Part shown: one piece after another, positions 8,790-16,701 of the stretch | Layout: every line of letters starts with the position of its first letter | Position numbering within the stretch: position 1 is the first letter of the stretch | Assembly (NCBI RefSeq): GCF_014650035.1 | Contig: NZ_BMUE01000011.1 | Location: forward strand, 1 to 64,000 | Source: Streptomyces lucensis JCM 4490 | GTDB taxonomy: Bacteria > Actinomycetota > Actinomycetes > Streptomycetales > Streptomycetaceae | DNA: 64,000 nucleotides | Direction of reading: 5' to 3' | The notes under the pieces: model-generated | Told to the model about the DNA's origin: nothing | Seen by the model: only the letters and a program-made list of their open reading frames with translations | Databases searched by the model: none | Translations under genes and position numbers: made by a program

Positions 8790-9725
8790 ATGGCTGCTAC
8801 GAGCGGACCGCGCGGCAGGCGCGGCAAGTGGAACGCGACCCACCTCCCCGACCTGACCGGCCGTACGGCCGTGATCACGGGCGCCAACAGCGGCCTCGGT
8901 CTCGTCACCGCCGGGGCCCTGGCCGGGGCCGGGGCGCACGTGGTGTTCGCCGTACGGGACCTCGCGCGGGGCGGCGCCGCCGCGGCGAGGGTGGACGGCA
9001 GTACCGAGGTGCGCCGCCTCGACCTCGCGGACCTGGACTCGGTGCGCGAGTTCGCCGCCGGCTGGGACCGCCCGCTGGACGTGCTGGTCAACAACGCGGG
9101 CGTGATGATGCTGCCCGAGCAGCGCACCGCGCAGGGCTTCGAGATGCAGTTCGGCACCAACCACCTCGGGCACTTCGCGCTCACCAACCTGCTCCTGCCG
9201 CACATCACGGACCGGGTGGTGACCGTCTCCTCCGGCCTGCACCGGGCCGGCGACGGAGTGATCGACTTCGCCGACGTGAACCTGACCGGGCGCTACTCCC
9301 CGACCCGCGCCTACGCCCAGTCCAAGCTGGCCAACCTGCTGTTCACGCTGGACCTCCAGCGCCGGCTGACCGAGGCCGGCTCCCCCGTGCGCGCGCTGGC
9401 GGCCCACCCTGGCTACGCGGCCACCAACCTCCAGAGCCACGCCGCGAACCCCTTCGCCCGCGCCTTCATGACCCTCGGCAACCGGTTCCTCGCCCAGGAC
9501 GACAAGGGCGGCGCCCTGCCGACGCTGTACGCGGCGACCCAGGACCTCCCCGGCGCCTCCTACGTCGGCCCCGACGGCCTCGGCGAGATGCGGGGCGCAC
9601 CGGCGCTGGTCGGCCGCAGTGCGGCGGCGAGCGATCCCGAGGCTGCGCGGCGGCTGTGGACGCTGTCGGAGGAGCTGACCGGGGTGACGTGGGGGCTCGC
9701 GCAGGCCGAGGCCGGCCGGCCTTGA
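8790..9725 (+). CDS. Short-chain dehydrogenase/reductase (retinol dehydrogenase-like)
   Basis: A 311-aa NAD(P)-dependent oxidoreductase. Classical SDR motifs are all present: the Rossmann glycine motif TGANSGLG (about 32-39), NNAGVMM (about 102-108), the catalytic Ser in VTVSSGLH, and YAQSKLAN (Tyr-x3-Lys, about 176-183). The PG motif after the active site is AAHPGYAATNL. Substrate is unknown. The start codon lies 6 nt after a TACATT -10 box paired with TTGACA, so the mRNA is probably leaderless. It is divergent from a TetR gene across phased repeats, which suggests induction by a small molecule. Confidence 0.92.
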   Translation: MAATSGPRGRRGKWNATHLPDLTGRTAVITGANSGLGLVTAGALAGAGAHVVFAVRDLARGGAAAARVDGSTEVRRLDLADLDSVREFAAGWDRPLDVLVNNAGVMMLPEQRTAQGFEMQFGTNHLGHFALTNLLLPHITDRVVTVSSGLHRAGDGVIDFADVNLTGRYSPTRAYAQSKLANLLFTLDLQRRLTEAGSPVRALAAHPGYAATNLQSHAANPFARAFMTLGNRFLAQDDKGGALPTLYAATQDLPGASYVGPDGLGEMRGAPALVGRSAAASDPEAARRLWTLSEELTGVTWGLAQAEAGRP

Positions 9726-9775
9726 CGTGACCTCGCGGCGCCGCGGCGGCCGGGCCCCTGCCGACCGGCCCCGCC

Positions 9776-10129
9776 TCACTGGCCCGCATTGCCCTGGACC
9801 AGCGCGTTCACGTTCTTGTCGCCCTTCCTGGACCGGGTCTCCTTGGTCGTGACCTTCTTGGTGATCTTCGTGACGCGCCCGTCCGGGCCGAACTCCACGG
9901 ACGTCTCGGTCGTCGTCTCCCTGGAGCTCGTTCGCCGGTGGTGATTGCCGCGCTCGTCGCCGTGGCGGTCGCCGTGGTGATGGGCGACGACCGCGGCGGA
10001 GCCGGTGTGCGAGGTCGCGGGGGCGGCGAACGCGCTGGTCGGCAGCAGCGCGCCGCCTGCGGCGAGGCCGGCCGTGGCGCCGAGCAGGGCGAGACGCTGG
10101 ATGCGGGAAGTCTGGGCGATGCGAGCCAT
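9776..10129 (-). CDS. Small secreted protein, His-rich
   Basis: A 117-aa protein with a Sec signal peptide (basic start, hydrophobic LALLGATAGLAAGGALL, cleavage after AFA at about residue 35). The mature part has a His/Asp/Arg cluster (VAHHHGDRHGDERGNHHRR), then a charged region with Thr/Glu/Lys strands (SVEFGPDGRVTKITKKV) and no Cys. The His cluster could bind divalent metal, which is speculation. Good GAAGGAG ribosome site before the ATG at 10129. It converges with the SDR gene. I do not recognise a family. Confidence 0.8.
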   Translation of the reverse strand: MARIAQTSRIQRLALLGATAGLAAGGALLPTSAFAAPATSHTGSAAVVAHHHGDRHGDERGNHHRRTSSRETTTETSVEFGPDGRVTKITKKVTTKETRSRKGDKNVNALVQGNAGQ

Positions 10130-10610
10130 GACGGTTCTCCTTCGTTGCTCAATACGGCTGGGGACGACCGCCGGGCGGCCGCGTCCCTTCAGGGGCCTCT
10201 CGGTCGGGCCGCCTGATCTCGCTTGCTGCGATGTATCCAGTAGGCCCCGGGCCCGTGCGTCACGTCATGACACTGCAATTCGGGACTTGACGGACGGCCG
10301 CTGCCGTGTTGGGGGGCGGGAGGAGTCGTAGCCCCGGGTGGCGGGAAGCCGTTGTGGTGGACCGTCACCCGGACGGCCCAGTGCGACACGGGGTGTGGGA
10401 GGTGGGGCCGTGAAGCCGGGGCAACGGCTCGGGAACGTTTCGCAGGTGTGTGCGGCTCGTGGCGTGGAGGCGGTGGGCCGGGCGGCCCACTACGGTGAGC
10501 CCGAAGCCGATCGTGATCGCGGGACCCCGACCGCCGCACCCGTGAGCGCGTCCGGTGAGCGTCGAGGCCCAGGGGCCGCGGGAACGTTGCGCGGAGGAAG
10601 CGAGGCTCTG
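10130..10610. other. Intergenic region with no recognised gene
   Basis: A 481-bp stretch between two divergently oriented secreted-protein genes. Codon-position bias typical of genes here is not sustained in any frame. A TTGACG hexamer at 10287-10292 has no matching -10. The last 20 bp hold the GGAGGAAG ribosome site of the protease. I see no hairpin or riboswitch I could defend. Confidence 0.5.
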
Positions 10611-11369
10611 ATGAAGCGCGACTCACGCCACCGGCCGGCCTCGCGTCCCGCCCTGCTGGGCGCCGTGGTGCTGCTCGCCCTCACCTCGGCGTCCGTGGCC
10701 GCCGCCGACGACGGGCCGGGGCCCCTCGGGGTCACCGCCGACGCGGTCGCCTCGCGGCAGAGCGCGCGGGTCGGCGCGCTGTTCCACGCGGACCGTGCGG
10801 ACGACCTGGCAGGCGGGCACTTCTGCACCGCCTCGGTGGTGCACAGCCCGCGGCGCGACCTCGTCGTCACCGCCGCGCACTGCGTGGACGGTGTCGCCGG
10901 CGACCTGGTCTTCGTGCCGGGCTACCGGGAGGGGCGGGCGCCGTTCGGGGTGTGGAAGGTGACGCGCACCGTCCTGCCCGACGGGTGGGACGAGGACAGC
11001 GACGTCGCCTTCGCCGCCGTCGACGAGCGCGACGGCAGGCGGATCGAGGACGTGGTCGGGGGCAACCGGTTCACGCCCGGGGTCGCCACCGGGGCCACCG
11101 CGGTGACCGTCACCGGCTACCCGGACTCCCGCGAGGTGCCCATAAGGTGCACCGCGAAGCCGACCCGCTACAGCAACACTCAGCAGCGCATCGCCTGCCC
11201 CGACTTCACCGCCGGCACCAGCGGCAGCCCCTGGGTCAACGGCGACGGCCAGGTCGTCGGCGTCCTCGGCGGCCACGAGAAGGGCGGCTCCACCGACGAC
11301 GTGTCGTACAGCGTGGTCCTGGGGAGCGAGGCGGAACGGCTGTACCGCGGTGCGGCGAGCGGGGCCTGA
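10611..11369 (+). CDS. Secreted trypsin-like serine protease
   Basis: A 252-aa S1-family endopeptidase with a signal peptide (cleavage near AAADDGP, about residue 32). Catalytic residues are visible: His90 in VVTAAHCVDG, Asp about 131 in DSDVAFAAV, and Ser204 in TAGTSGSPW. The Ser motif is GTSGSP rather than GDSGGP, as in the glutamyl-endopeptidase/streptogrisin-like branch. Cys pairs (FC/AAHC, IRC/IAC) suggest two disulfides. Start ATG at 10611 is preceded by GGAGGAAG. Upstream in-frame codons lack signal-peptide character. No propeptide is obvious beyond about 20 residues. Confidence 0.9.
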   Translation: MKRDSRHRPASRPALLGAVVLLALTSASVAAADDGPGPLGVTADAVASRQSARVGALFHADRADDLAGGHFCTASVVHSPRRDLVVTAAHCVDGVAGDLVFVPGYREGRAPFGVWKVTRTVLPDGWDEDSDVAFAAVDERDGRRIEDVVGGNRFTPGVATGATAVTVTGYPDSREVPIRCTAKPTRYSNTQQRIACPDFTAGTSGSPWVNGDGQVVGVLGGHEKGGSTDDVSYSVVLGSEAERLYRGAASGA

Positions 11370-11389
11370 GGAAGCGTCACTTCCGCCGG

Positions 11390-11401
11390 TTCACCTGTGA
11401 A
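11390..11401. promoter_or_regulatory. Short inverted repeat TTCAC-CT-GTGAA upstream of the wall hydrolase
   Basis: A 12-bp inverted repeat 60 bp upstream of the CwlT-like gene, with a further CACTTCAC 10 bp downstream. It could be an operator. The TTCAC units also resemble single PHO-box repeats, but the 11-bp direct spacing is not convincing. Confidence 0.35.
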
Positions 11402-11461
11402 ATGGCGCCACTTCACGTCCAAATGGCCTTGAACGACGCCCGCGTGGGGGAAAGTTGAACC

Positions 11462-12463
11462 GTGCGGAAGGTATGGGTGATCGGTGGGGCGGCCGTCGGG
11501 CTCGGCATGGGCTTCGTCATGCTGCTCGTCGTCGGGGTGTACGTCGTCGCCGGGAACCTCGTCAACGGGGTGACCACCGGCAGCCGCGGTCTCGCCAAGG
11601 GAGCCGTGCCGGCCGCCTACAAGCGGCTCGTGCAGGAGTGGGGCAACCTGTGCCCGGCGCTCAGCCCGGCGCTGCTCGCCGCCCAGCTGTACCAGGAGAG
11701 CGGCTGGAACCCGACCGTCGTCAGCCCGGCCGACGCACGCGGCATCGCCCAGTTCATCCCCGGCACCTGGGCGACGCACGGCATCGACGGCAACGGTGAC
11801 GGCAAGCGCGACATCTGGGACCCGGCTGACGCGATCCCATCCGCCGCGTCGTACGACTGCGAACTCGCGAAGTACGTGAAGGACGTGCCGGGCAACGTCT
11901 CCGACAACATGCTCGCCGCCTACAACGCGGGCGCCTACCGCGTCATCCGGGCGGGCGGCGTCCCCGCCATCAGCGAGACGCAGGGCTATGTGAAGCGGAT
12001 CCGCAGCCTGGAGAAGAGCTTCGCCGCCCCGGTCAAGCGGATCGATCCCACGCGGCAGGCCGCCGGTGCCATCGCCTTCGCGCAGAGCAAGCTCGGCACG
12101 CCCTACCTGTGGGGCGGCGACGGCACCGCCGACCAGGGTGGGCGCTTCGACTGCTCGGGTCTGACCAAGGCCGCTTACGAGAAGGTCGGCATCACCCTGC
12201 CCCGGGTCGCCAACGACCAGTACAACGCGGGGCCGCACCCCTCGCGGGACCAGTTGCTCCCCGGCGACCTCGTCTTCTTCTCCGACGACCTCACCGACTC
12301 GCGGGCCATCCGGCACGTGGGCATCTACGTCGGCGGCGGTTACATGATCGACGCGCCCCGGTCGGGCGCCGTCATCCGGTTCGACCCGGTCGACACACCG
12401 GACTACTTCGGGGCCACCCGGGTCACCGAAGATGGCGCAAAAGCGCTCCCCACGAAAGTGTGA
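11462..12463 (+). CDS. CwlT-like bifunctional cell-wall hydrolase (SLT lytic transglycosylase + NlpC/P60)
   Basis: A 333-aa exported enzyme. One N-terminal membrane segment (about 5-30) is followed by a lytic-transglycosylase domain (about 60-195; catalytic-type Glu in QLYQESGWNP, then ARGIAQFIPGTW and LAAYNAGAYRV). An NlpC/P60 peptidase comes next (about 205-325; Cys in FDCSGLTKAAY, His in IRHVGIYVGGG). This TM-SLT-NlpC arrangement is that of CwlT/TcpG/PrgK, which open the wall for Gram-positive type IV secretion. I infer it partners with the operon at 0.7-7.8 kb although seven kilobases of unrelated genes intervene. Start GTG at 11462 follows GGGGGAAAG. Confidence 0.88.
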   Translation: MRKVWVIGGAAVGLGMGFVMLLVVGVYVVAGNLVNGVTTGSRGLAKGAVPAAYKRLVQEWGNLCPALSPALLAAQLYQESGWNPTVVSPADARGIAQFIPGTWATHGIDGNGDGKRDIWDPADAIPSAASYDCELAKYVKDVPGNVSDNMLAAYNAGAYRVIRAGGVPAISETQGYVKRIRSLEKSFAAPVKRIDPTRQAAGAIAFAQSKLGTPYLWGGDGTADQGGRFDCSGLTKAAYEKVGITLPRVANDQYNAGPHPSRDQLLPGDLVFFSDDLTDSRAIRHVGIYVGGGYMIDAPRSGAVIRFDPVDTPDYFGATRVTEDGAKALPTKV

Positions 12464-12693
12464 CCAAGCGTGAACCGGGCCCCTGAGCTGCGGAGACGTA
12501 TCTCTCTTCGATAACGTCTGCGTGATCATTCAGTGGAGAGTGGAACGTATCAAGGGTGGGTGTGCGTTCCTGTTGACGTAGCCGAGCGGACGTCAGTGCG
12601 GGCAGTGCAGCGGAAGCGGATCTACGAACCACGGGGGGCAGGAGCGACGCACACCCGGTGCGTCCGGAAAGACGACGAAGGGGCCGCAGCACC

Positions 12694-13392
12694 ATGGCTG
12701 TACTCGCCGAATCCGGATCGAACCCCGACGTCGACCTGCTCTACGACATCAACGGCCTGGCCAAGGACGCCCCGCACTGGTTCGACCGCGTCATGGAGTT
12801 CGTGGGCGAGTACGGCCTGCTGCTCGCGATGGTGCTGCTGGTCCTGTGGTGCTGGTCGACCGTGCGGCGCCGGGGCGGCGAGAGCGCGGCCCCCTCGGTG
12901 GCCGCGCTGGTATGGGCCCCGCTCGCGGCCGGCCTCGCGGTCCTGGTCAACGTGCCGATCCGCGGCTTCGTCGAGCGCCCCCGCCCCTTCGTCGACCACC
13001 GGAACCTGGACGTCCTGGTCTCCGGCAAGACCGACTACTCCTTCGTCAGCGACCACGCGACCATCACGATGGCGCTCGGGGTGGGGCTCTTCGTCGCCAA
13101 CCGCCGCTTCGGCATCGCCGGCATCGGGCTGGCCCTGCTGGAGGGCTTCTGCCGGGTCTACATGGGCGTGCACTACCCGACGGACGTCATCGGCGGCTTC
13201 GCGCTGGGCACGGCGGTCGTGCTGCTCCTGTCGCCGCCGGCCACCGCGCTGCTCACGCCGCTGATGCGGGCGGTGGAGCGGTCGGCGCGGGCCGGGTGGA
13301 TCGTGCGGCGCCGGCCGGCGGCGGGGAGCAGTGCCGTGCTGCCCGGCGCCCGTCAGCCGGTCGAGTCGGAGGAGCGGGATCTCGCGGCGTAG
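12694..13392 (+). CDS. PAP2-family membrane phosphatase
   Basis: A 232-aa polytopic protein with about five membrane helices. The phosphatidic-acid-phosphatase signature appears in three parts: the Arg-rich RGFVERPRPF, SDHATI (catalytic His), and RVYMGVHYPTDVIGG (second catalytic His and Asp). Likely substrates are undecaprenyl pyrophosphate or other lipid phosphates at the outer membrane face. The C-terminal 35 residues are basic and polar. The ATG giving MAVLAESGS is chosen because the upstream in-frame stretch is Arg-rich and unlike the family. Confidence 0.9.
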   Translation: MAVLAESGSNPDVDLLYDINGLAKDAPHWFDRVMEFVGEYGLLLAMVLLVLWCWSTVRRRGGESAAPSVAALVWAPLAAGLAVLVNVPIRGFVERPRPFVDHRNLDVLVSGKTDYSFVSDHATITMALGVGLFVANRRFGIAGIGLALLEGFCRVYMGVHYPTDVIGGFALGTAVVLLLSPPATALLTPLMRAVERSARAGWIVRRRPAAGSSAVLPGARQPVESEERDLAA

Positions 13393-13482
13393 CCGATGCG
13401 GGGTGCGGCTGGGCGGGGTGGGTTCGGTCTGCCCGCGCCTGCGGGGATGCCGCTGCGCCCACCCGTGCCGCCCCAGCGGCAC

Positions 13483-13541
13483 GCCCGCGGCTGGGGCGGT
13501 GCGACTGCCCGCGGCTCAGGCGGTGCGCGTGCCCGCGGCCG
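13483..13541. repeat. 24-bp tandem repeat, 2.4 copies
   Basis: Units begin at 13483, 13507 and 13531 with GCCCGCGGCT or a close variant, each followed by GGCGGTGCG. The repeat fills most of the spacer between the converging stops of the PAP2 and FAD-protein genes. Confidence 0.8.
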
Positions 13542-13545
13542 CCGC

Positions 13546-15111
13546 TCACACCCCCTGGGCGTAGGAGAAGAAGCGTGACGGGTCGTACTGCTTCTTCACC
13601 TTCGTCAGGCGGGTCGCCGCGTCGCCGTAGTAGGCCGTGCGCCAGTTCTTGAGCGTCGGATCCGTGTAGTTCTGGTACGCCGCGCCGGACGCGTACGGCT
13701 TCATGGCCCCGTGCGCGGCCGTCAGCCACGACTGTGCCGTACCGCCGGAGGCTCCCGCGCCCCAGGAGGCGATGTACTGGGCCAGCATTCGCGAGCGGCG
13801 GTGGACGAACGCCGTCGCGGTCGGCGAGACCCGGTTGACCGCGCCGCCGAGTGCCGTGAACGCGATGCTGCCCGCCCCGCCCCGCACCGACGCGATCTGC
13901 TTCAGCACGGTTTGGATGCCCGCCGCGGACAGCGAGCGGTCGAAGAAGTCGGAGCGGGCGGCGTAGGTCTCGCGGCCCAGCCTGCCCTGCGGGGAGCGGC
14001 CCGGAGTCGAGCCGGGCAGATGGCACTGGGCGTCGGTGGAGAAGGAGGAGCAGCCGGCGTAGATCTCCATCGCCTCCTCGTAGCCGTGGCGGCGCAGGGA
14101 CACGGAGGCGGCGTTCGCGTGGGCCTGGTGGGCCAGGCGGTCCACGGCGTTCTGCAGCTCGCCGTAGGTGCCGAGGGAGAAGCAGGCCACGGAGACGGCC
14201 GGGGTGCGGCCCGGTGAGCACGACAGGTGCAGCGAGGACCAGATCTCGTCGGGCTGGCTCGGACCCCACTCCTGCCAGGCCTTGAGCACCGCGGCCGCCT
14301 TCGACCACGGCCACGTCATGTACGCGGTGACCGCCTGGGGTGCCGCGTGGGTCTTGAAGTGCAGCTCGGTGACGACGCCGAAGTTGCCGTTGCCGGCGCC
14401 GCGCAGCGCCCAGAACAGGTCGGAGTGCTGGTGCGCGTCGGCCGTCACCTGGGTGCCGTCGGCCGTGATGAGGGTGGCCTGGGTGAGGCTGTCGCAGGTC
14501 AGGCCGTAGGCGCGGGAGGCGACGCCGTGGCCGCCGCCGAGCACGAGGCCGGAGACGCCGACGGTGGGGCAGGAGCCCGCCGGTATCGTCACGCCCTTCG
14601 CGGCCAGCGCCCGGTAGACGTCGATCAGCTTCGAGCCGGCGCCCACGACCGCCTGCCCGCCGCTCACCCGGATCCGGTTCAGCTTGGACACGTCGACGAT
14701 CAGGCGGTTGTCGCCGGAGGAGTAGCCGGCGTAGGAGTGACCGCCGTTGCGTATCGAGACCCGAATGCCGTGCGCGCGGGCGTACGCCAGGGTCGTGCGG
14801 ATGTCGGCGGCGTGCGCGACGTAGGCCACGGCGGCGGGCTTCAGGCCGTCGAAGCGGGTGTTGTACAGCTGGTGGGCCGTCTTCCAGGACGCGTCGCCGG
14901 GCCGCAGCAGGGTGCCGTCCAGGTCACGGGCGAGGGCCGTCCAGTTCGCGGCCGCGTTGGCACTGGTGGTCTTCACGGTCGTCCAGGATGCCGAGCCGGA
15001 CGGCTTACCGGTATGCGCCGGGGCGGAGTTGTCACCGCCCGCACCGCACGCGGTCAGTGCGGTCGTCGCCAGGGCGGCCGTGCCGCCCGAGATGAACGTA
15101 CGCCGTTCCAT
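13546..15111 (-). CDS. Berberine-bridge-enzyme-like FAD oxidoreductase, predicted Tat-exported lipoprotein
   Basis: A 521-aa secreted flavoprotein. The N-terminus MERRTFISGG has a twin-arginine motif and ends in a lipobox LTAC (Cys at about 22), so it is probably exported folded and lipid-anchored. The FAD_binding_4 domain shows IRNGGHSYAG (His for 8-alpha linkage) and SCPTVGVSG (Cys at the position of 6-S-cysteinyl linkage), the pair expected for bicovalent FAD. The BBE C-terminal domain ends YAAQ-like YAQGV with QNYTDP before it. Substrate is probably a sugar or phenolic alcohol; not determinable. It is divergent from pstS across the PHO box. ATG at 15111 with GGAAAGG. Confidence 0.9.
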   Translation of the reverse strand: MERRTFISGGTAALATTALTACGAGGDNSAPAHTGKPSGSASWTTVKTTSANAAANWTALARDLDGTLLRPGDASWKTAHQLYNTRFDGLKPAAVAYVAHAADIRTTLAYARAHGIRVSIRNGGHSYAGYSSGDNRLIVDVSKLNRIRVSGGQAVVGAGSKLIDVYRALAAKGVTIPAGSCPTVGVSGLVLGGGHGVASRAYGLTCDSLTQATLITADGTQVTADAHQHSDLFWALRGAGNGNFGVVTELHFKTHAAPQAVTAYMTWPWSKAAAVLKAWQEWGPSQPDEIWSSLHLSCSPGRTPAVSVACFSLGTYGELQNAVDRLAHQAHANAASVSLRRHGYEEAMEIYAGCSSFSTDAQCHLPGSTPGRSPQGRLGRETYAARSDFFDRSLSAAGIQTVLKQIASVRGGAGSIAFTALGGAVNRVSPTATAFVHRRSRMLAQYIASWGAGASGGTAQSWLTAAHGAMKPYASGAAYQNYTDPTLKNWRTAYYGDAATRLTKVKKQYDPSRFFSYAQGV

Positions 15112-15458
15112 GTCCGTCGCCTTTCCTCGGCTCTCCTGGAACGAGACGACGCCACGGGGCGGGGGGTTCCCCCGGACGGGTGAGGAACGGTGGACACGTG
15201 TGCGAGGAGCACGCCGGCGTGCACCGCGCGACCCGGTCGCCGGTATCTCCACGTGCCCTCCCCGTGAGCATTCCGTGACCTCACCGGGCCGACGGCAGGG
15301 GTTCACCCCTCGTTCACTTCCGGCCATCGGCGGCTTCACCTGTTCTGCCTAATTTCGGCCTTACCGGGTGCCCGGCGCGGCCTTGAGAAGCGCGCTCACG
15401 CACCTCTACGACCTCGCGCGCCGCCGACAGCGGCGGCTCCTGGAAGGAACTCCCGAAA
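15112..15458. other. Divergent pstS upstream region
   Basis: A 347-bp region between the FAD lipoprotein and pstS. It contains the PHO box at 15301-15344 and a TAATTT hexamer at 15350-15355 that could be the pstS -10. I see no small gene in it. Confidence 0.7.
15301..15344 (+). promoter_or_regulatory. PHO box (PhoP-binding direct repeats) of pstS
   Basis: Two adjacent 11-bp direct-repeat units, GTTCACCCCTC (15301) and GTTCACTTCCG (15312), match the Streptomyces PhoP consensus. A third unit CTTCACCTGTT begins at 15334, exactly three units on, and the intervening 11-mer is degenerate. A TAATTT at 15350 has no good -35 box, as expected for an activated promoter. PhoP control of pstS is established in Streptomyces. 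Confidence 0.85.
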
Positions 15459-16586
15459 GTGAAGCTTCAGCGCAAGAACCGGCTGCGCGCCCTCTCCCTC
15501 GGTGCGATCGCCGTCTCCGGCGCCCTGGCCCTGACGGCGTGCGGCTCGGACGACAACGGCGACGGCGGCAAGGCGTCGGGCGGCTCCTCCGCCGCGGCCA
15601 ACAGCTCGATCAAGTGCGACGACGCCAAGGGTCAGCTGCTCGCAGACGGCTCCTCCGCGCAGAAGAACGCGATCGACGCCTGGGTCAAGCAGTTCTCGCA
15701 GGCCTGCAAGGTGCAGATCAACTACAAGGGCGCCGGCTCCGGTGCCGGTGTCACCTCCTTCAACCAGGGCCAGATCGCGTTCGCCGGTTCGGACTCCGCG
15801 CTGAAGCCCGAAGAGGTCACCGCATCCAAGAAGATCTGCTCCGGCGGCCAGGGCATCGACCTGCCCATGGTCGGCGGCCCGATCGCTCTCGGTTACAACG
15901 TCCCGGGTGTCGACAACCTCGTCCTGGACGCCCCGACGATCGCCAAGATCTTCGACAGCAAGATCACCAACTGGAACGACGCCGCGATCAAGAAGCTGAA
16001 CCCGGGCGCGAAGCTCCCCGACCTGAAGATCCAGGCGTTCCACCGCTCCGAGGACTCCGGCACCACGGACAACTTCACCAAGTACCTGATCGCCACCACC
16101 CCGGACAACTGGAAGTACTCCGGCGGCAAGGCCTGGCAGGCCAAGGGCGGCCAGGCGGCGTCCGGCTCCGCCGGCGTGGCCCAGGGCGTCAAGCAGAACT
16201 CGGGCGCGATCGGCTACTTCGAGCTGTCCTACGCCAAGGACATCAGCACCGTCTCCATCGACACCGGCGCCAAGTCCCCGGTGAAGCCCTCCACCGCGTC
16301 CGCCACCGCCGACATCGCGGCCGCCAAGGTCGCCGGCACCGGCAAGGACCTGGCGCTGCAGCTCGACTACAAGACCAAGGCCGAGGGCGCCTATCCGATC
16401 ACCCTGGTCACGTACGAGATCGTCTGCGACAAGGGCAACAAGGCGGGCACCCTGCCCGCCACCAAGGCCTTCCTGCGCTACATCGCCAGCGAGGACGGCC
16501 AGAAGGTCCTGACGGAGAACGACTACGCCCCGATCCCCGCCGAGATCATCGCGAAGGTCCGCACCACCATCGACGGCCTGAGCTGA
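15459..16586 (+). CDS. pstS: Phosphate ABC transporter substrate-binding lipoprotein PstS
   Basis: A 375-aa lipoprotein that captures inorganic phosphate outside the membrane. Signal peptide with lipobox LTAC (Cys28), then a Gly/Ser-rich spacer. The PstS fold shows LLADGSSAQKNAI and YKGAGSGAGVTSF near the N-terminus, FAGSDSALKPEE, and the phosphate-binding HRSEDSGTTDNFTKYL loop (about 189-204). GTG start at 15459 with GGAAGGA upstream. First gene of pstSCAB; a stable hairpin after it probably lets it be expressed above the other three. Confidence 0.97.
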   Translation: MKLQRKNRLRALSLGAIAVSGALALTACGSDDNGDGGKASGGSSAAANSSIKCDDAKGQLLADGSSAQKNAIDAWVKQFSQACKVQINYKGAGSGAGVTSFNQGQIAFAGSDSALKPEEVTASKKICSGGQGIDLPMVGGPIALGYNVPGVDNLVLDAPTIAKIFDSKITNWNDAAIKKLNPGAKLPDLKIQAFHRSEDSGTTDNFTKYLIATTPDNWKYSGGKAWQAKGGQAASGSAGVAQGVKQNSGAIGYFELSYAKDISTVSIDTGAKSPVKPSTASATADIAAAKVAGTGKDLALQLDYKTKAEGAYPITLVTYEIVCDKGNKAGTLPATKAFLRYIASEDGQKVLTENDYAPIPAEIIAKVRTTIDGLS

Positions 16587-16598
16587 CCTGATCCGAGA

Positions 16599-16632
16599 GT
16601 GCGGCCCGGCGCCCCGCAGGGCCGGGCCGCAC
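16599..16632. terminator. pstS-pstC intercistronic hairpin
   Basis: A 12-bp perfect inverted repeat, GTGCGGCCCGGC / GCCGGGCCGCAC, with a 10-nt loop and no T-run. Its place directly after pstS suggests partial termination or mRNA protection that raises the PstS to PstCAB ratio. Confidence 0.75.
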
Positions 16633-16701
16633 CGTCCGGTGCACCGCCGCCATGAGCCGTGACCCCACCCGGGAACCCGGCTCCGCAGACCGGAGAACCC
16701 G

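Noticed and set aside
10130..10610. Riboswitch (for example cyclic di-AMP type) upstream of secreted-protein genes
   Set aside because: I could not find the conserved core of any riboswitch class.
12494..12519. Operator AGACGTATC/GATAACGTCT before the PAP2 gene
   Set aside because: The repeat is interrupted by a bulge and no regulator is adjacent; too weak to list.
13483..13541. Possible CRISPR array
   Set aside because: Units are contiguous 24-bp repeats without spacers, and no cas gene is present.
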